Source of the DNA: an uncultured Gammaproteobacteria bacterium
GTDB lineage: Bacteria > Pseudomonadota > Gammaproteobacteria > HK1
Direction of reading: 5' to 3'
Assembly (NCBI GenBank): GCA_958295465.1
Contig: OY282353.1
Location: 310,001-374,000, forward strand
Length of the DNA stretch: 64,000 bases
The notes under the pieces are model-generated. The model made no database searches. It worked only from the letters and a program-made list of their open reading frames with translations, and was not told the origin of the DNA. A program made the translations under genes and the position numbers. This document shows, one piece after another, positions 52,183 to 61,207 of the stretch (position 1 is its first letter; every line of letters begins with the position of its first letter).

Positions 52183-53145
52183 CTATGGTCGAGCCGCGCG
52201 AGCCTCCGCCACCACACACAGGATCTCGAACATCATCGTCGCACCTACCAGCGCGGTGTTGCCGCTGGGGTCGAAGGGCGGGGCGACCTCCACCACGTCG
52301 CCGCCGATGAGGTCGAGACCGGACAGGGCGCGGATCATGAGCTGGGCCTCGATGGTCGAGAAGCCGCCGACCTCCGGGGTGCCGGTGCCGGGCGCGTAGA
52401 CGGGGTCGAGCCCGTCGACGTCGAAGCTCACGTAGGTCGGGCCGTCGCCGGCGATGGTGCGCGCTTCCTCCATCACCGAACGCCATCCCCGCTCGAACAG
52501 CTCCTCCATGTAGACCACCCGCATCCCGCGGTCGTGGCTGAACTTCCACACGTCGACGTCGCTCACCCCTCCGCGGATCCCGATCTGGATGGTGCGGTGC
52601 GGATCGAGCAGACCCTCCTCGACCGCACGGCGGAACGGCGCCCCGTGATGGAACTTCGAGCCGAGGTAGTCGTCGTGGGTGTCGCAGTGTGCGTCGAAGT
52701 GCACCATGCCGACGGGCCGGTGCTTCGCGATGGCCCGGAAGATGGGCAGGGTGATCGAGTGGTCTCCGCCGGCCGCGACGGGAACGACCCCCGCAGCGTG
52801 CAGCCGGGCGAACGCCTGCTCGATCTCGTCGAGGCTCGACTCCAGGTGGAACGGGCTCCTGATCGGCGTGTCCCCCACGTCGCAGACCCGGCACAGATCG
52901 TGCGGCGCGATCTTCGTCGCCTGGTTGACGCGGCGCATGAGCGAGGACTGGTTGCGGATCTCGCGCGGCCCGTGCCGCGCACCGGTGCGGTTCGTCACCC
53001 CGCCGTCGAACGGCACCCCGATGAGGCCGACGTCCACGCCGTCGAGGTCCTCCGCGAAAGGGGTACGCATGAACGTGGGGATACCCGTGTAGCGGGGCCA
53101 CATCATCGGCTCGGAGAAGTCGCCGGGGCGGTGGTCGTGGCTCAT
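52183..53145 (-). CDS. Agmatinase/guanidino-acid ureohydrolase
   Basis: A 320-residue arginase-fold enzyme with all Mn ligands: VAAGGDHSITLPI, MVHFDAHCDTHDD and SFDVDGLDPVYAPGTGTPE. The N-terminus GIPTFMRTPF and GVPFDGGVTNRTGARHGPRE is typical of agmatinase, guanidinobutyrase and guanidinopropionase. AGGAAGGAAGC precedes the ATG at 53145. Which guanidino substrate is used cannot be read from sequence. Confidence 0.92.
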   Translation of the reverse strand: MSHDHRPGDFSEPMMWPRYTGIPTFMRTPFAEDLDGVDVGLIGVPFDGGVTNRTGARHGPREIRNQSSLMRRVNQATKIAPHDLCRVCDVGDTPIRSPFHLESSLDEIEQAFARLHAAGVVPVAAGGDHSITLPIFRAIAKHRPVGMVHFDAHCDTHDDYLGSKFHHGAPFRRAVEEGLLDPHRTIQIGIRGGVSDVDVWKFSHDRGMRVVYMEELFERGWRSVMEEARTIAGDGPTYVSFDVDGLDPVYAPGTGTPEVGGFSTIEAQLMIRALSGLDLIGGDVVEVAPPFDPSGNTALVGATMMFEILCVVAEARAARP

Positions 53146-53186
53146 GGCTGCTTCCTTCCTGTGATGTGGATGCGCGCGCGCCAAGC

Positions 53187-54437
53187 CTATGCCGCCATCC
53201 GGGCGCCGTGCCTTCTCCGTTGTCTGCGTTGACGCAACCGGTCCCATCCCTCGCGTGCCCGTCTCACATCCGTCTTCGACAAGCCGCAGCCACGCCGAAG
53301 CAGAATGTCGTCGCCGTGATCCAAAGCTGCTTTCATGTCTCCGGCCCGCAGGCGAGCATCGATGAAATCCACGTCCAGCCCACCGGTGAACCGATACGGC
53401 ACGAAAAGGTTCTCCGCCTCGCGCGGATCCAGCTCCAGAACGCCGCCGCCGTAGCTCCGTCCACAGACCTCGGCCCATACGAACGTCAGGGAGTTGACCA
53501 TCGAGGCGCACAAACGGTCGCGGTCCACGTCGCCACGTATACGCACACGGTGAATCGTGTCCGTGGACGTCGCCCCCGCGTGGTTCGCGACCAGAAGCGG
53601 GGCCTTGTGGATCTGGCGAAACAGGAACGCGTCGGGAACTGCAACCGAGGGCACGTCGAACCACCGGTTCCGAATAACGACTTCCGACATGGCCGAGTGG
53701 GCCAGGAGAGCCTCTCCATTGGCGACCTGCCAAGTATGCAGCCGCCCACAGTTTCCGGAATATCGACGCCTGCCCTTGGCAAGCAGAAGCACAACCTCCT
53801 GCTGAATCCCCGGGAAAACCAGCTCATCGAAAGCGACGATGTAGACGTCCTCGAACATCATGGGGAGTCGGTATCTGAGTTCGGCAGCGTATTTGACCTG
53901 GAGCAACTCCGCCGGAACGACCATCGCCAGTCGGCCGCCGTCGCGCAGCAGTTCGGCGGACAACTGAACGAACGTGATCCAGGCATTGGCAAGCCCGGTG
54001 GGCCTGTAACCGAACGAGTTGACCAGATGAAACGCGCGGTCACGTTCCTGCCGATCGAAATACTGGAACCGTATGAAGGGTGGATTGCCTACGGCAACGT
54101 CGTATTTGCGTCCTTTGAGAAGCGGAGTCACGACGTCGAAAAAACTGCCGCATTTCCACTCCGTCGGAACGCGCGAGCCGTTCACGGCTTTCTTCGCCTT
54201 TTCGATCTCCCGAGGTGCGATTTCGATAGCCGTTATCAGACCCTTCTCGCCGAGAAGGGGTGCGGCCGCGGAAACGAAGCTGCCGTCGCCGCAACTGGGT
54301 TCGATTATTCGGTCGGAGCGGCTGCAGATGGCCCATCGGCAGAGATAATCGGCCAGGATGCGGGGCGTATAATAACCGCCTCGTATCTTCTGCGATGAGA
54401 GAAATCGCCTCGGCCAAATGATGTTGATCCGGCTCAT
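53187..54437 (-). CDS. Adenine-specific DNA methyltransferase (type II-like)
   Basis: A 416-residue N6-adenine methyltransferase: GGYYTPRILADYLC (motif X), IIEPSCGDGSFVSAA (motif I) and VGNPPFIRFQYF (motif IV, NPPF). The C-terminal half would hold target recognition. It lies directly downstream of a PD-(D/E)XK nuclease candidate. The true start is uncertain: the first 17 codons (MSRINIIWPRRFLSS) are read in another frame as the nuclease end. Confidence 0.9.
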   Translation of the reverse strand: MSRINIIWPRRFLSSQKIRGGYYTPRILADYLCRWAICSRSDRIIEPSCGDGSFVSAAAPLLGEKGLITAIEIAPREIEKAKKAVNGSRVPTEWKCGSFFDVVTPLLKGRKYDVAVGNPPFIRFQYFDRQERDRAFHLVNSFGYRPTGLANAWITFVQLSAELLRDGGRLAMVVPAELLQVKYAAELRYRLPMMFEDVYIVAFDELVFPGIQQEVVLLLAKGRRRYSGNCGRLHTWQVANGEALLAHSAMSEVVIRNRWFDVPSVAVPDAFLFRQIHKAPLLVANHAGATSTDTIHRVRIRGDVDRDRLCASMVNSLTFVWAEVCGRSYGGGVLELDPREAENLFVPYRFTGGLDVDFIDARLRAGDMKAALDHGDDILLRRGCGLSKTDVRRAREGWDRLRQRRQRRRHGARMAA

Positions 54438-55002
54438 CCTTCCTCGATCCGAGACGTTCGAGAGTACTGGTTATCGCCTGGAGTCGTGACTGGCGTACCG
54501 CGGGGGCCGGCAGGACGACGATGAACGCGGCTATACAGAAAGGGAAACGGGTGTGGACGGTGGCAGCCTCGGAAGCCAGATCGTTGATCATGTTCTGCCA
54601 ATTCTTGCTGATACTACTTTCGTCGTTCAGTGTCTTGCTGTCGAAGACGACCCGCGGCCCGTCCGGGCGGCAGGCGGCATCGTAGTTTTGAGGACGTATT
54701 CCACCGATGACCCTGGTCGTGCCGACTTCCACGCAATCAGGCTCTGGGGGTGTCAGGGCCTTCGCGTTGGGCTTGACGATTCGAATACCGCCGGGCATCG
54801 CCGCCAGCGCGGCGCCGAAAGCTTCGTCGAAAATACGGCCGAATTCCATCCCCTGTCCCTTGTCGAAACATTTCTGCTTTTTCGAGGTCGGGGTTCCGTC
54901 CTTGCGCAGGCTTCCCGATGCGCCTGACCATCTCCTGCCCCATTCGGCGAGGGTCGTTTGCGGGATGCACACTTCCGGCATTTCCTGGAGCTCGGCCACC
55001 AT
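54040..55002 (-). CDS. Candidate type II restriction endonuclease, overlapping the methylase
   Basis: From ATG 55002 (GAAGGG upstream) about 195 residues look like a real protein: TTLAEWGRRWSGASGSLRKD, MEFGRIFDEAFGAALAAM, and PDGPRVVFDSKTLND, a PD-x-DxK nuclease site at about residues 113-123. After EAISLIAEDTRR the frame runs 350-400 bases through the methylase gene as Arg-rich text with no protein character. Either the nuclease has lost its own stop through a small shift or it carries a meaningless tail. Specificity is unknown. Confidence 0.7.
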   Translation of the reverse strand: MVAELQEMPEVCIPQTTLAEWGRRWSGASGSLRKDGTPTSKKQKCFDKGQGMEFGRIFDEAFGAALAAMPGGIRIVKPNAKALTPPEPDCVEVGTTRVIGGIRPQNYDAACRPDGPRVVFDSKTLNDESSISKNWQNMINDLASEAATVHTRFPFCIAAFIVVLPAPAVRQSRLQAITSTLERLGSRKDEPDQHHLAEAISLIAEDTRRLLYAPHPGRLSLPMGHLQPLRPNNRTQLRRRQLRFRGRTPSRREGSDNGYRNRTSGDRKGEESRERLARSDGVEMRQFFRRRDSASQRTQIRRCRRQSTLHTVPVFRSAGT

Positions 55003-55348
55003 CGGGACCCTTCGTTGATTGCGCCGCTCGTTCCTGCCGAGTGCAAACGCCGCCACTCCGTTCAGCCTATCACACCGGCAGGCTACGCACCGTCCACTAC
55101 GGTCCGAGCTCCGTGGGCCGGCTTCCCGCGATTCGGATACTCGGGTGGGTCCGGCGGATGCACTGCAATCCCCAAGGCCATTTCATTCTGCTCGATCTCC
55201 GGCTCCGGAAACTGTCGCCGCGTCGTGACCTGCACCGCATGGGCCGTCAAATCCGCACTTTCGACCCTGATTCGCCCGAGATCGTCTTCGCAGGCGCATC
55301 CGACACACGTCCCGGATGCAGAAAGAAATGACCCTGCTGCATTCTCCG
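55003..55348. other. Intergenic region upstream of the R-M genes
   Basis: No firm gene. A minus-strand open stretch (LGRIRVESADLTAHAVQVTT) has some protein character but no good start, and could be a relic. Confidence 0.35.
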
Positions 55349-56335
55349 TCAACCCCCCTCCCGCGCCTCGATCGCACGGTACACCAGGTGGATGCACTCC
55401 ATCACGCACGTTGCGGCCAGGAACCCGCTCATGCCGGTGGTGTCGTGCAGCGGGCTCAGGGTGTTGACGTCGGTGGCCACGACGTCGAGCCCCGCGAGCC
55501 CCTGGAGCAGCGAGAGGCCCTCGCGCGCCGAGACCCCGCCCCAGGTCGGGGTGAAGACACCGGGCGCACACGAAGGGTCGAAGAAATCCATGTCCCAGCA
55601 CAGGTACACCGGGCGTCCGGCAAGGCGTTCATGCACATGGGCCAGCAACCGATCGATGCCCATGCGGCCGAGCTCGGACCCCGTGACGAGCTCGAAGCCC
55701 TTGCCGCGGGTGTGCTCGAACACCGTGCCGTCGGTCACGGTGCCGCGCGGTCCGACGTGCAGCGAATCGGCGGCGTCGACGATGCCTTCCTCGGCGGCCC
55801 GGGTGAAGGTGGTGGAGGGGTTGTAGTCCTTGTAGTTCGAGCCCGGCGTGGCGCCGGCGGAGCTGTCGGCATAGGTGTCGGTGTGCGCGTCGAAGTGCAG
55901 CACCACCAGCGCCGGATGCCGGCGGTGCGCGGCGCGAAGCTGCGGCAGGGTCACTGCGCCGTCGCCGCCGAAGGTGACCGGAACGACGCCGGCGTCGAAG
56001 AGCACGTCGAGCGCTGCCTCGATGCGGCGATAGCTCTCGACGACGTCGCCGAGCACCACGTTCACGTCGCCACAGTCGACGACGCCGAGCGCCTCCAGCA
56101 GATTCACCTGCCACAACGGCGGCTGATAGAGCCGCACCAGCGACGACTGGCGCCGGATCTCGGCCGGGCCGAGGCGGGCGCCGAGGCGGACCGGATGCAG
56201 CCCGCAGTCGAACGGGATCCCGAGGATCGCGGCCTTCACCTGCGAGAGATCGCGCGAGGCGGGTACCCCCATGAAGGTGCCGACATCCTTGAACAGAGGG
56301 GCGCCGAAGCGCGGGTCGGCATCCGGGATGCTCAT
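55349..56335 (-). CDS. Divergent ureohydrolase lacking the first Mn-ligand His
   Basis: A 328-residue arginase-fold protein. LGIPFDCGLHPVRLGARLGP, LHFDAHTDTYADS and DMDFFDPSCAPGVFTPTWGG match the family, but the GGDH motif is GGDG (VTFGGDGAVTLP at about residue 123), so the first metal ligand is lost. It is adjacent to an MFS gene on the same strand. It may have a one-metal site, another substrate or no hydrolase activity. Confidence 0.85.
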   Translation of the reverse strand: MSIPDADPRFGAPLFKDVGTFMGVPASRDLSQVKAAILGIPFDCGLHPVRLGARLGPAEIRRQSSLVRLYQPPLWQVNLLEALGVVDCGDVNVVLGDVVESYRRIEAALDVLFDAGVVPVTFGGDGAVTLPQLRAAHRRHPALVVLHFDAHTDTYADSSAGATPGSNYKDYNPSTTFTRAAEEGIVDAADSLHVGPRGTVTDGTVFEHTRGKGFELVTGSELGRMGIDRLLAHVHERLAGRPVYLCWDMDFFDPSCAPGVFTPTWGGVSAREGLSLLQGLAGLDVVATDVNTLSPLHDTTGMSGFLAATCVMECIHLVYRAIEAREGG

Positions 56336-56436
56336 GTCGTGTCTCCTTCAGCGGTACGGACGGCCCGCGGGATCGCACGGGGGCGTATCGGGTGCGCCAT
56401 GCCGCTGTCCGGGTTCTCCATCCGCAGCGCTCCAAG

Positions 56437-57958
56437 TCAACTGCGCCTGACCCGCACCAGCAGCAACAGCGGCAGCGTCGCGAAGCATACCGCCGCGTAC
56501 AGCACGAAGGCATTCTCGTATCCGACCATCAACGCCTGGCGGGCGGCCTCGGAGCTCAGCCTGGTCAGCCCGAGGGTGTCGTCGAGCGTCCAGGCGCCGG
56601 TGACGAACGAGAACCGGAGCATCTCGTTGAGCGGAGTGAGTTGCTTGACCAATCCCGCATAGCTGATCTTCGCGGTGCGGACCACGGTCATGAAGCTCAC
56701 CGAGATGAAGATGCTCGATCCGAAGTTCCGAAGGAGATGGAAGATCGATGCCCCGTCGGGAAGCCATCTGGAGGGCAGCGTGGCGAAGGCGATGATGGTG
56801 AGCGGCACCCACATCATTCCGCTCCCGATCCCCTGGACGACACAGGCGATCGCCACCTGCGACGGTGGAACGTTGAATTCGAAGGTCGCCATCATCGCGC
56901 CGCTCGCTCCGGTGAGCACGATGCCGATGCACAGGCTGATCCTGGGGTCGATCCCGCCCATCCGGCTGGCGAGGAAGAATCCGATCACCATCCCGATTCC
57001 CCGCATCCCGAGCAGCGTCCCGATCAGCGAGTCCGGATACCCCTTCAGGCCCTGCAGCATCGGCGGCAGCAGGGTGATCGGGGTGAAGTTCAACATGCCG
57101 TACACCAGCACCAGCACCAGCCCGATGACGTAGTTGCGGTCGGTGAACAGCACCGGGTTGAGGAACGGCGCCCTGGCGGTCGCGGTGTGGGTGACGAATA
57201 CGTAGAAGGAAAGCGCCGCCACGCAGACATAGATGACGAGTTCCTCCGATTCCAGCCAGCCGAGCCGCTCGCCGCGGTCGACGATGAGTTGCAGGCAGAC
57301 GATCGCGATCGACAGGGTGAGGAAGCCGGTCCAGTCGAGGCGGACCGACCCGTCCCTCCCGCCCTCGCGCACGAAGGCCAGCGCGAGGAAGAACGCCGCG
57401 AAGCAGAGTGGAATGATGAGATAGAAGATCCATCGCCAGTCGTAGGCCTCGGCGAGGTAGCCGCCGAGGGCGGGGGCGACGGCGGGGCCGATCACCACCG
57501 CCATCCCGAACAGGCCCCTGCGCCATCGCGCGGTCGCGGCCGGGGTAGGCGGCGAGCAGTATCGCTTGCGACAGGGGCACGATGGGGGCGCCGAAGATCC
57601 CCTGGCCCACCCGCCAGACGAGCAGGGATTCCAGCGTGGTGGCGATCGCGCAGAGCAGGGAGGTGACCGCGAATCCCGCCACCGCTCCGAGCATCAGCCG
57701 GCGCTGCCCGAGCCTGGCCACCAGCCAACCCGTCATCGGTGTGGCCACCGCAGTCGCCACGACGTTCAGGGTGACGACCCATGCGATCTGGTCCGGCGTC
57801 GCCGAGAGCGCTCCCTGGAGCTGAGGGAGGGCGACGTTGACGATCGTCACGGTAGCCGCATACAGCATCGTGCAGGTCGATACCGTGACCAGGATCAGGG
57901 CCTTCTGGAATCCCGAGAGCTCGGCGACGGCGAAGCTCTCGTGCGTGACTTCGGTCAT
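56437..57958 (-). pseudogene. DHA2-family MFS efflux transporter, frameshifted
   Basis: The two pieces make one EmrB/QacA-type 14-helix transporter of about 507 residues. The first (MTEVTHESFAVAELSGF, VNVALPQLQGALSATPDQIA) runs to RAMAQG, and the second (LFGMAVVIGPAVAPALGGYL, WRWIFYLIIP) continues after one extra base in the CCCC run at 57514-57517. The motif ALPQLQGAL is typical of DHA2 pumps. It could be an early pseudogene, a phase-variable tract or an assembly error. Confidence 0.9.
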
Positions 57959-58127
57959 CAGGAGGTGGGGGAGCGCTGAATCCGGGAAATCGGGGTGGTT
58001 GAATCCGGCCGTCGGACGGCGGAGGCGGGAGGATACCGCGACCGTCCCCGGAGGCGGGTCGCGGATGCCCGCGATCGAGGCACACCGCTCACCGCTCGCC
58101 GCGCTACGCCCATGCGCTCGGTCCGCC
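57959..58127. other. Intergenic region upstream of the MFS gene
   Basis: No gene seen. Presumably the promoter of the MFS/ureohydrolase pair. Confidence 0.3.
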
Positions 58128-58265
58128 GGGTCCGAGATCCTGGCCGTTGAAGCGCTACCGTATCTCGTCTTCTACGTGGAGCGTGGGGATTCCATCGACG
58201 TCTGGCGGGTGCTCCACGGAAAGCGTGACGGCCCGGCCCGGGTGCGCGAACCCGATACCGGCTGA
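58128..58265 (+). pseudogene. ParE/RelE-type toxin C-terminal fragment
   Basis: ILAVEALPYLVFYVERGDSI, DVWRVLHGKRD is the last two strands of a ParE-like toxin (HGxR/K-D ending). The first half and any antitoxin are absent. The following 325 bases to 58590 hold nothing recognisable. Confidence 0.75.
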
Positions 58266-58590
58266 GCACCGGGGCCGCCATGCAGGGTGAGGGCGGAGAG
58301 GAATCGCCGCGGGGCTCGTCCGGGCACCGCTTCGCGTGCGGGGCACGCCCCCGCGCTCCGGGGCGGGGCGCGGGCCGACGGTGCATCGCGCCGAAGTCCT
58401 ACCGCCGATCGAGCGATCCGCCCATTTCGCGTATCCCGGTTCTCCCCCACACTGCGCCTCCACACTCCGGTTTGGGACGCCGCCATGACCGTGGTACCGT
58501 CATTCGCAACCCGCGTTCAGCGGACGTCGCCACGACACCACGAGGGCCGCGTTCGGGGAACGCCGCTCCACCGTCACGAGGGAACCGCCC

Positions 58591-59388
58591 ATGCGCCGAC
58601 CCGCCCTCCCTCCCCTCCCTCCCGCCACGGTTGAGTACCCAAGCTCCGACGGCAAGCCCTTGGCCGAGAACGACGCCCAGCTCGCCGCCATCCTGTACGC
58701 CATCGCGGTGCTGAGGACCCGTTACGCCGGACGCGGTGACGTGTACGTGTCCGGGGACCTCCTCATCTACTACGAGGAAGGGAACCCGCGGGTGGCGGTG
58801 GCCCCGGACGTGTTCGTGGTGTTCGGGGTGGAGGACCGGATGCGCATGAGCTACAAGGTCTGGGAGGAGGGGAAGGGGCCGGACTTCGTGCTGGAGGTGG
58901 CGTCGCCGGGGACGTGGCGCGAGGACGTGGGGCCGAAGCGGGGCATCTATGCGCGGTTGGGGGTGAGGGAGTACTGGCTGTACGACCCGCTGGGGGAGCA
59001 CTTGACGCCGGAGTTGCAGGGGTACCGGCTGGTGGACGGGAAGTATGAGCGGCAGCCGTTGGTGGAATCGTTGGACGGGAGGCTGGCGTTGCGCAGCGAG
59101 ACGTTGGGTCTGGACCTGTGGGTGAAGGGCGGGGAGATGCGCTTCCGTGACCCGGAGACGGACCTGGACCTTCTCGGCCACCATGAGGAACATCTCGCGC
59201 ACCAGGCCGCCACCGCCCGAGCCAAGGTGGAAGCTGCCGCCCGCCACCAGGAAGCTGCCGCCCGCCGGAGTGCCGAGGTCCGGGCCGAACGGGAAGCCGT
59301 CGCACGCCAACGGGAAGCCGTCTTGCGACAAGCCGCGGAAGCGCGGGTTGCGGAGCTGGAGGCGCTCATCAGCGGGAAACGTCGCTGA
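58591..59388 (+). CDS. Uma2-family nuclease-like protein
   Basis: A 265-residue DUF820 protein: YVSGDLLIYYEEGNPRVAVA, PDVFVVFGVEDR, PDFVLEVASPGTWREDVGPK, RGIYARLGVREYWLYDPLGE supply the PD-(D/E)XK-like core. Residues 200-265 form an Ala/Arg/Glu coiled coil. Such genes are multicopy in some bacteria and their function is not known. It appears intact, unlike the fragment at 28036. Confidence 0.88.
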   Translation: MRRPALPPLPPATVEYPSSDGKPLAENDAQLAAILYAIAVLRTRYAGRGDVYVSGDLLIYYEEGNPRVAVAPDVFVVFGVEDRMRMSYKVWEEGKGPDFVLEVASPGTWREDVGPKRGIYARLGVREYWLYDPLGEHLTPELQGYRLVDGKYERQPLVESLDGRLALRSETLGLDLWVKGGEMRFRDPETDLDLLGHHEEHLAHQAATARAKVEAAARHQEAAARRSAEVRAEREAVARQREAVLRQAAEARVAELEALISGKRR

Positions 59389-59570
59389 GCGATTCATCCC
59401 CGGCCTCTCGCCCCCCGCGCCGTCCGGCGGCACGGGACCGTCTTGTTCCGGACACGCTCCCGATGTACGCAACGCCTTGTTTTCATTGGATGTTGTCTGG
59501 AGAACAAATCAGGCCGTGGTGAACCGCTCCGGGAATCCCGGAGGGTGTCGGCGGGAGCGCCCGGACGAGT

Positions 59571-59954
59571 TTACCGGCGCTCCTTCCAGACCGTCTCGCG
59601 TTCCTTCACCGGGGAGCCGGGCTCCGCCTCCCGGATCGCCTTCAGCGCTCCCCGGACCGCCTTGTCCCGGGTCCCGGGAGTCTCGGTCACATTCTCGCTG
59701 ATCACCGCCATCTCGTAGTACTCCATGGCGGCTTCGAGGTCGCGCGGGCCTCCGGTGCCCGTCCGGCAGGCGTCGCCCGCCATCACCGCGCCTCGGGCGT
59801 CTCCGCCCCGGGCCGCGCGCCCCACCCACTCGCGGCCTTCCGCCTTCGCCTCTTCGCCGTCTTCTTCCAGCAGCTTCGCGCCGATGGGCGCGATGGAGTC
59901 GGATATGGACTCCCGAATATTCGGCGTTATAACATAACGTTTCCAGATCAACAT
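59571..59954 (-). CDS. Small Sel1-repeat-like protein
   Basis: A 127-residue frame. EWVGRAARGGDARGAVMAGD, ACRTGTGGPRDLEAAMEYYE resembles one or two Sel1/TPR-like helical hairpins (GDARG, DLEAAMEYYEMA). There is no ribosome site before ATG 59954, and the first 30 residues have a different character. It may be the end of a longer lost gene. Confidence 0.4.
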   Translation of the reverse strand: MLIWKRYVITPNIRESISDSIAPIGAKLLEEDGEEAKAEGREWVGRAARGGDARGAVMAGDACRTGTGGPRDLEAAMEYYEMAVISENVTETPGTRDKAVRGALKAIREAEPGSPVKERETVWKERR

Positions 59955-60080
59955 ACCCGCGGCGGACGGGCGGTCGGAAAGGAGACGACTCGATGAAGAT
60001 TGGACCCTTACCCACGAAATCTCCGACAGAACGACGAGGAATCGTTCGCCGCCCGGCTTTTGATTCCGCGACGCCGATCT

Positions 60081-60196
60081 CCTGGAAGCAGTGCATCCCG
60101 GAAGGACACGGGTGTCCCGCCCGCTTTGCCATGTGGCGGGCCTCCGGCCCGCCTGCGGACAGGACGTCCGCGCTCCCGGGATGCGCTGCTTCCAGG
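60081..60196. repeat. MITE-like nested inverted repeat before zrgA
   Basis: Arms CCTGGAAGCAGTGCATCCCG (60081-60101) and their complement (60176-60196, one mismatch in 21) enclose a second hairpin GGCGGGCC-TCC-GGCCCGCC at 60135-60153. The frame across it reads ASGPPADRTSALPG. It lies in the zrgA leader. Confidence 0.85.
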
Positions 60197-60268
60197 TTCA
60201 CGACAGGCGCCTGGTTCCGGCTGCACCGGATCAGGGAGACCCGTTGGACGCCGGACGGTGCACGCCGG

Positions 60269-61054
60269 ATGCAGCCCGTGCTCGCGGCTCTGCTCATGCT
60301 CGTGGCAAGCGCCGCGTTCGCGGCATCGGAGAGCGAATACCGCGAGCATGGCGCGCACGAACACGGACGCGGGACACTCGACATGGCCGTCGAAGGCGAG
60401 GAGCTCGTCATCGAGTTCCGGGTCCCCGCGGTCAACGCGGTCGGCTTCGAGCATGCACCGGGCACCGATGCGGAGCGGGAGGCGCTGCGGCAGGCGCTTG
60501 CGCGGTTCAGGGATCCGGCCGCGGTGCTCGTCCCCTCACCGGGTGCGGAGTGCGCACCCGAACGGGCGGAGGCCGGTTTCTCGGGCATGGGTCCTGAAGG
60601 ATCCCGCGAACACCACGAACAGCATGAAGAAGACGGGCACGGTCACGAGCGGGACAGCCATGAACAGGACGGTCATGCCCGTGGGAAGCATGGACACGAC
60701 CGGACCGGAGAGGGCGAGCGCGGGCATGAAGATGGCGGGGGCGGGCACGAGCATGAAGAGGATGGGCGTGCACGAAACAAGGATGAGGATGAGCACCACG
60801 GGCACGACGAGCATCATGACGGCGGGCACGAGCCCGGGGAGCCCGGCATGGACTCCGGCGCGGAAGCGCATTCGGAATTGCATGCGACGTATCATTTCCA
60901 CTGCCATACGCCGGAGCGACTCGATCGGATCCAGGTACGCGTATTCGAGTTTCTGCACGACGCCGAGGTGATCGAGGTGCGGGTGGTGACACCGGCGCTG
61001 CAAAAGGCGATGGATCTGCACCCCGGCGAGACGATCGTCGAGCTCTCGCGCTGA
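60269..61054 (+). CDS. zrgA: ZrgA-like periplasmic histidine-rich protein (DUF2796)
   Basis: A 261-residue secreted protein. MQPVLAALLMLVASAAFA is a signal peptide, EHGRGTLDMAVEGEELVIEF and VPAVNAVGFEHAP are the DUF2796 core. Residues 120-205 are packed with His, Asp and Glu (EHHEQHEEDGHGHE). The C-terminal domain is HFHCHTPERLDRIQVRVFEF. DUF2796 proteins are zinc-regulated and accompany ABC importers. ATG 60269 is chosen because the longer frame upstream runs through a mobile hairpin. Confidence 0.92.
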   Translation: MQPVLAALLMLVASAAFAASESEYREHGAHEHGRGTLDMAVEGEELVIEFRVPAVNAVGFEHAPGTDAEREALRQALARFRDPAAVLVPSPGAECAPERAEAGFSGMGPEGSREHHEQHEEDGHGHERDSHEQDGHARGKHGHDRTGEGERGHEDGGGGHEHEEDGRARNKDEDEHHGHDEHHDGGHEPGEPGMDSGAEAHSELHATYHFHCHTPERLDRIQVRVFEFLHDAEVIEVRVVTPALQKAMDLHPGETIVELSR

Positions 61055-61207
61055 CGCCTGGTGCGCCGGCGGCCCGATCGTCGCGGCGAGGATGAGGCGG
61101 CCGGCAGGGTGCAGGGGCCGGCACGGAGCAGTCGGACGCGATATGGCGGTGGTTGGCGGGATGGAGGAACGGCCGCGGCCGATACCGTTTCAGCGAATGA
61201 GGCAGCC

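Noticed and set aside
55083..55310. Minus-strand frame between the R-M genes and the ureohydrolase
   Set aside because: Some protein-like text but no start codon in the right place; could be a control-protein relic, not supportable.
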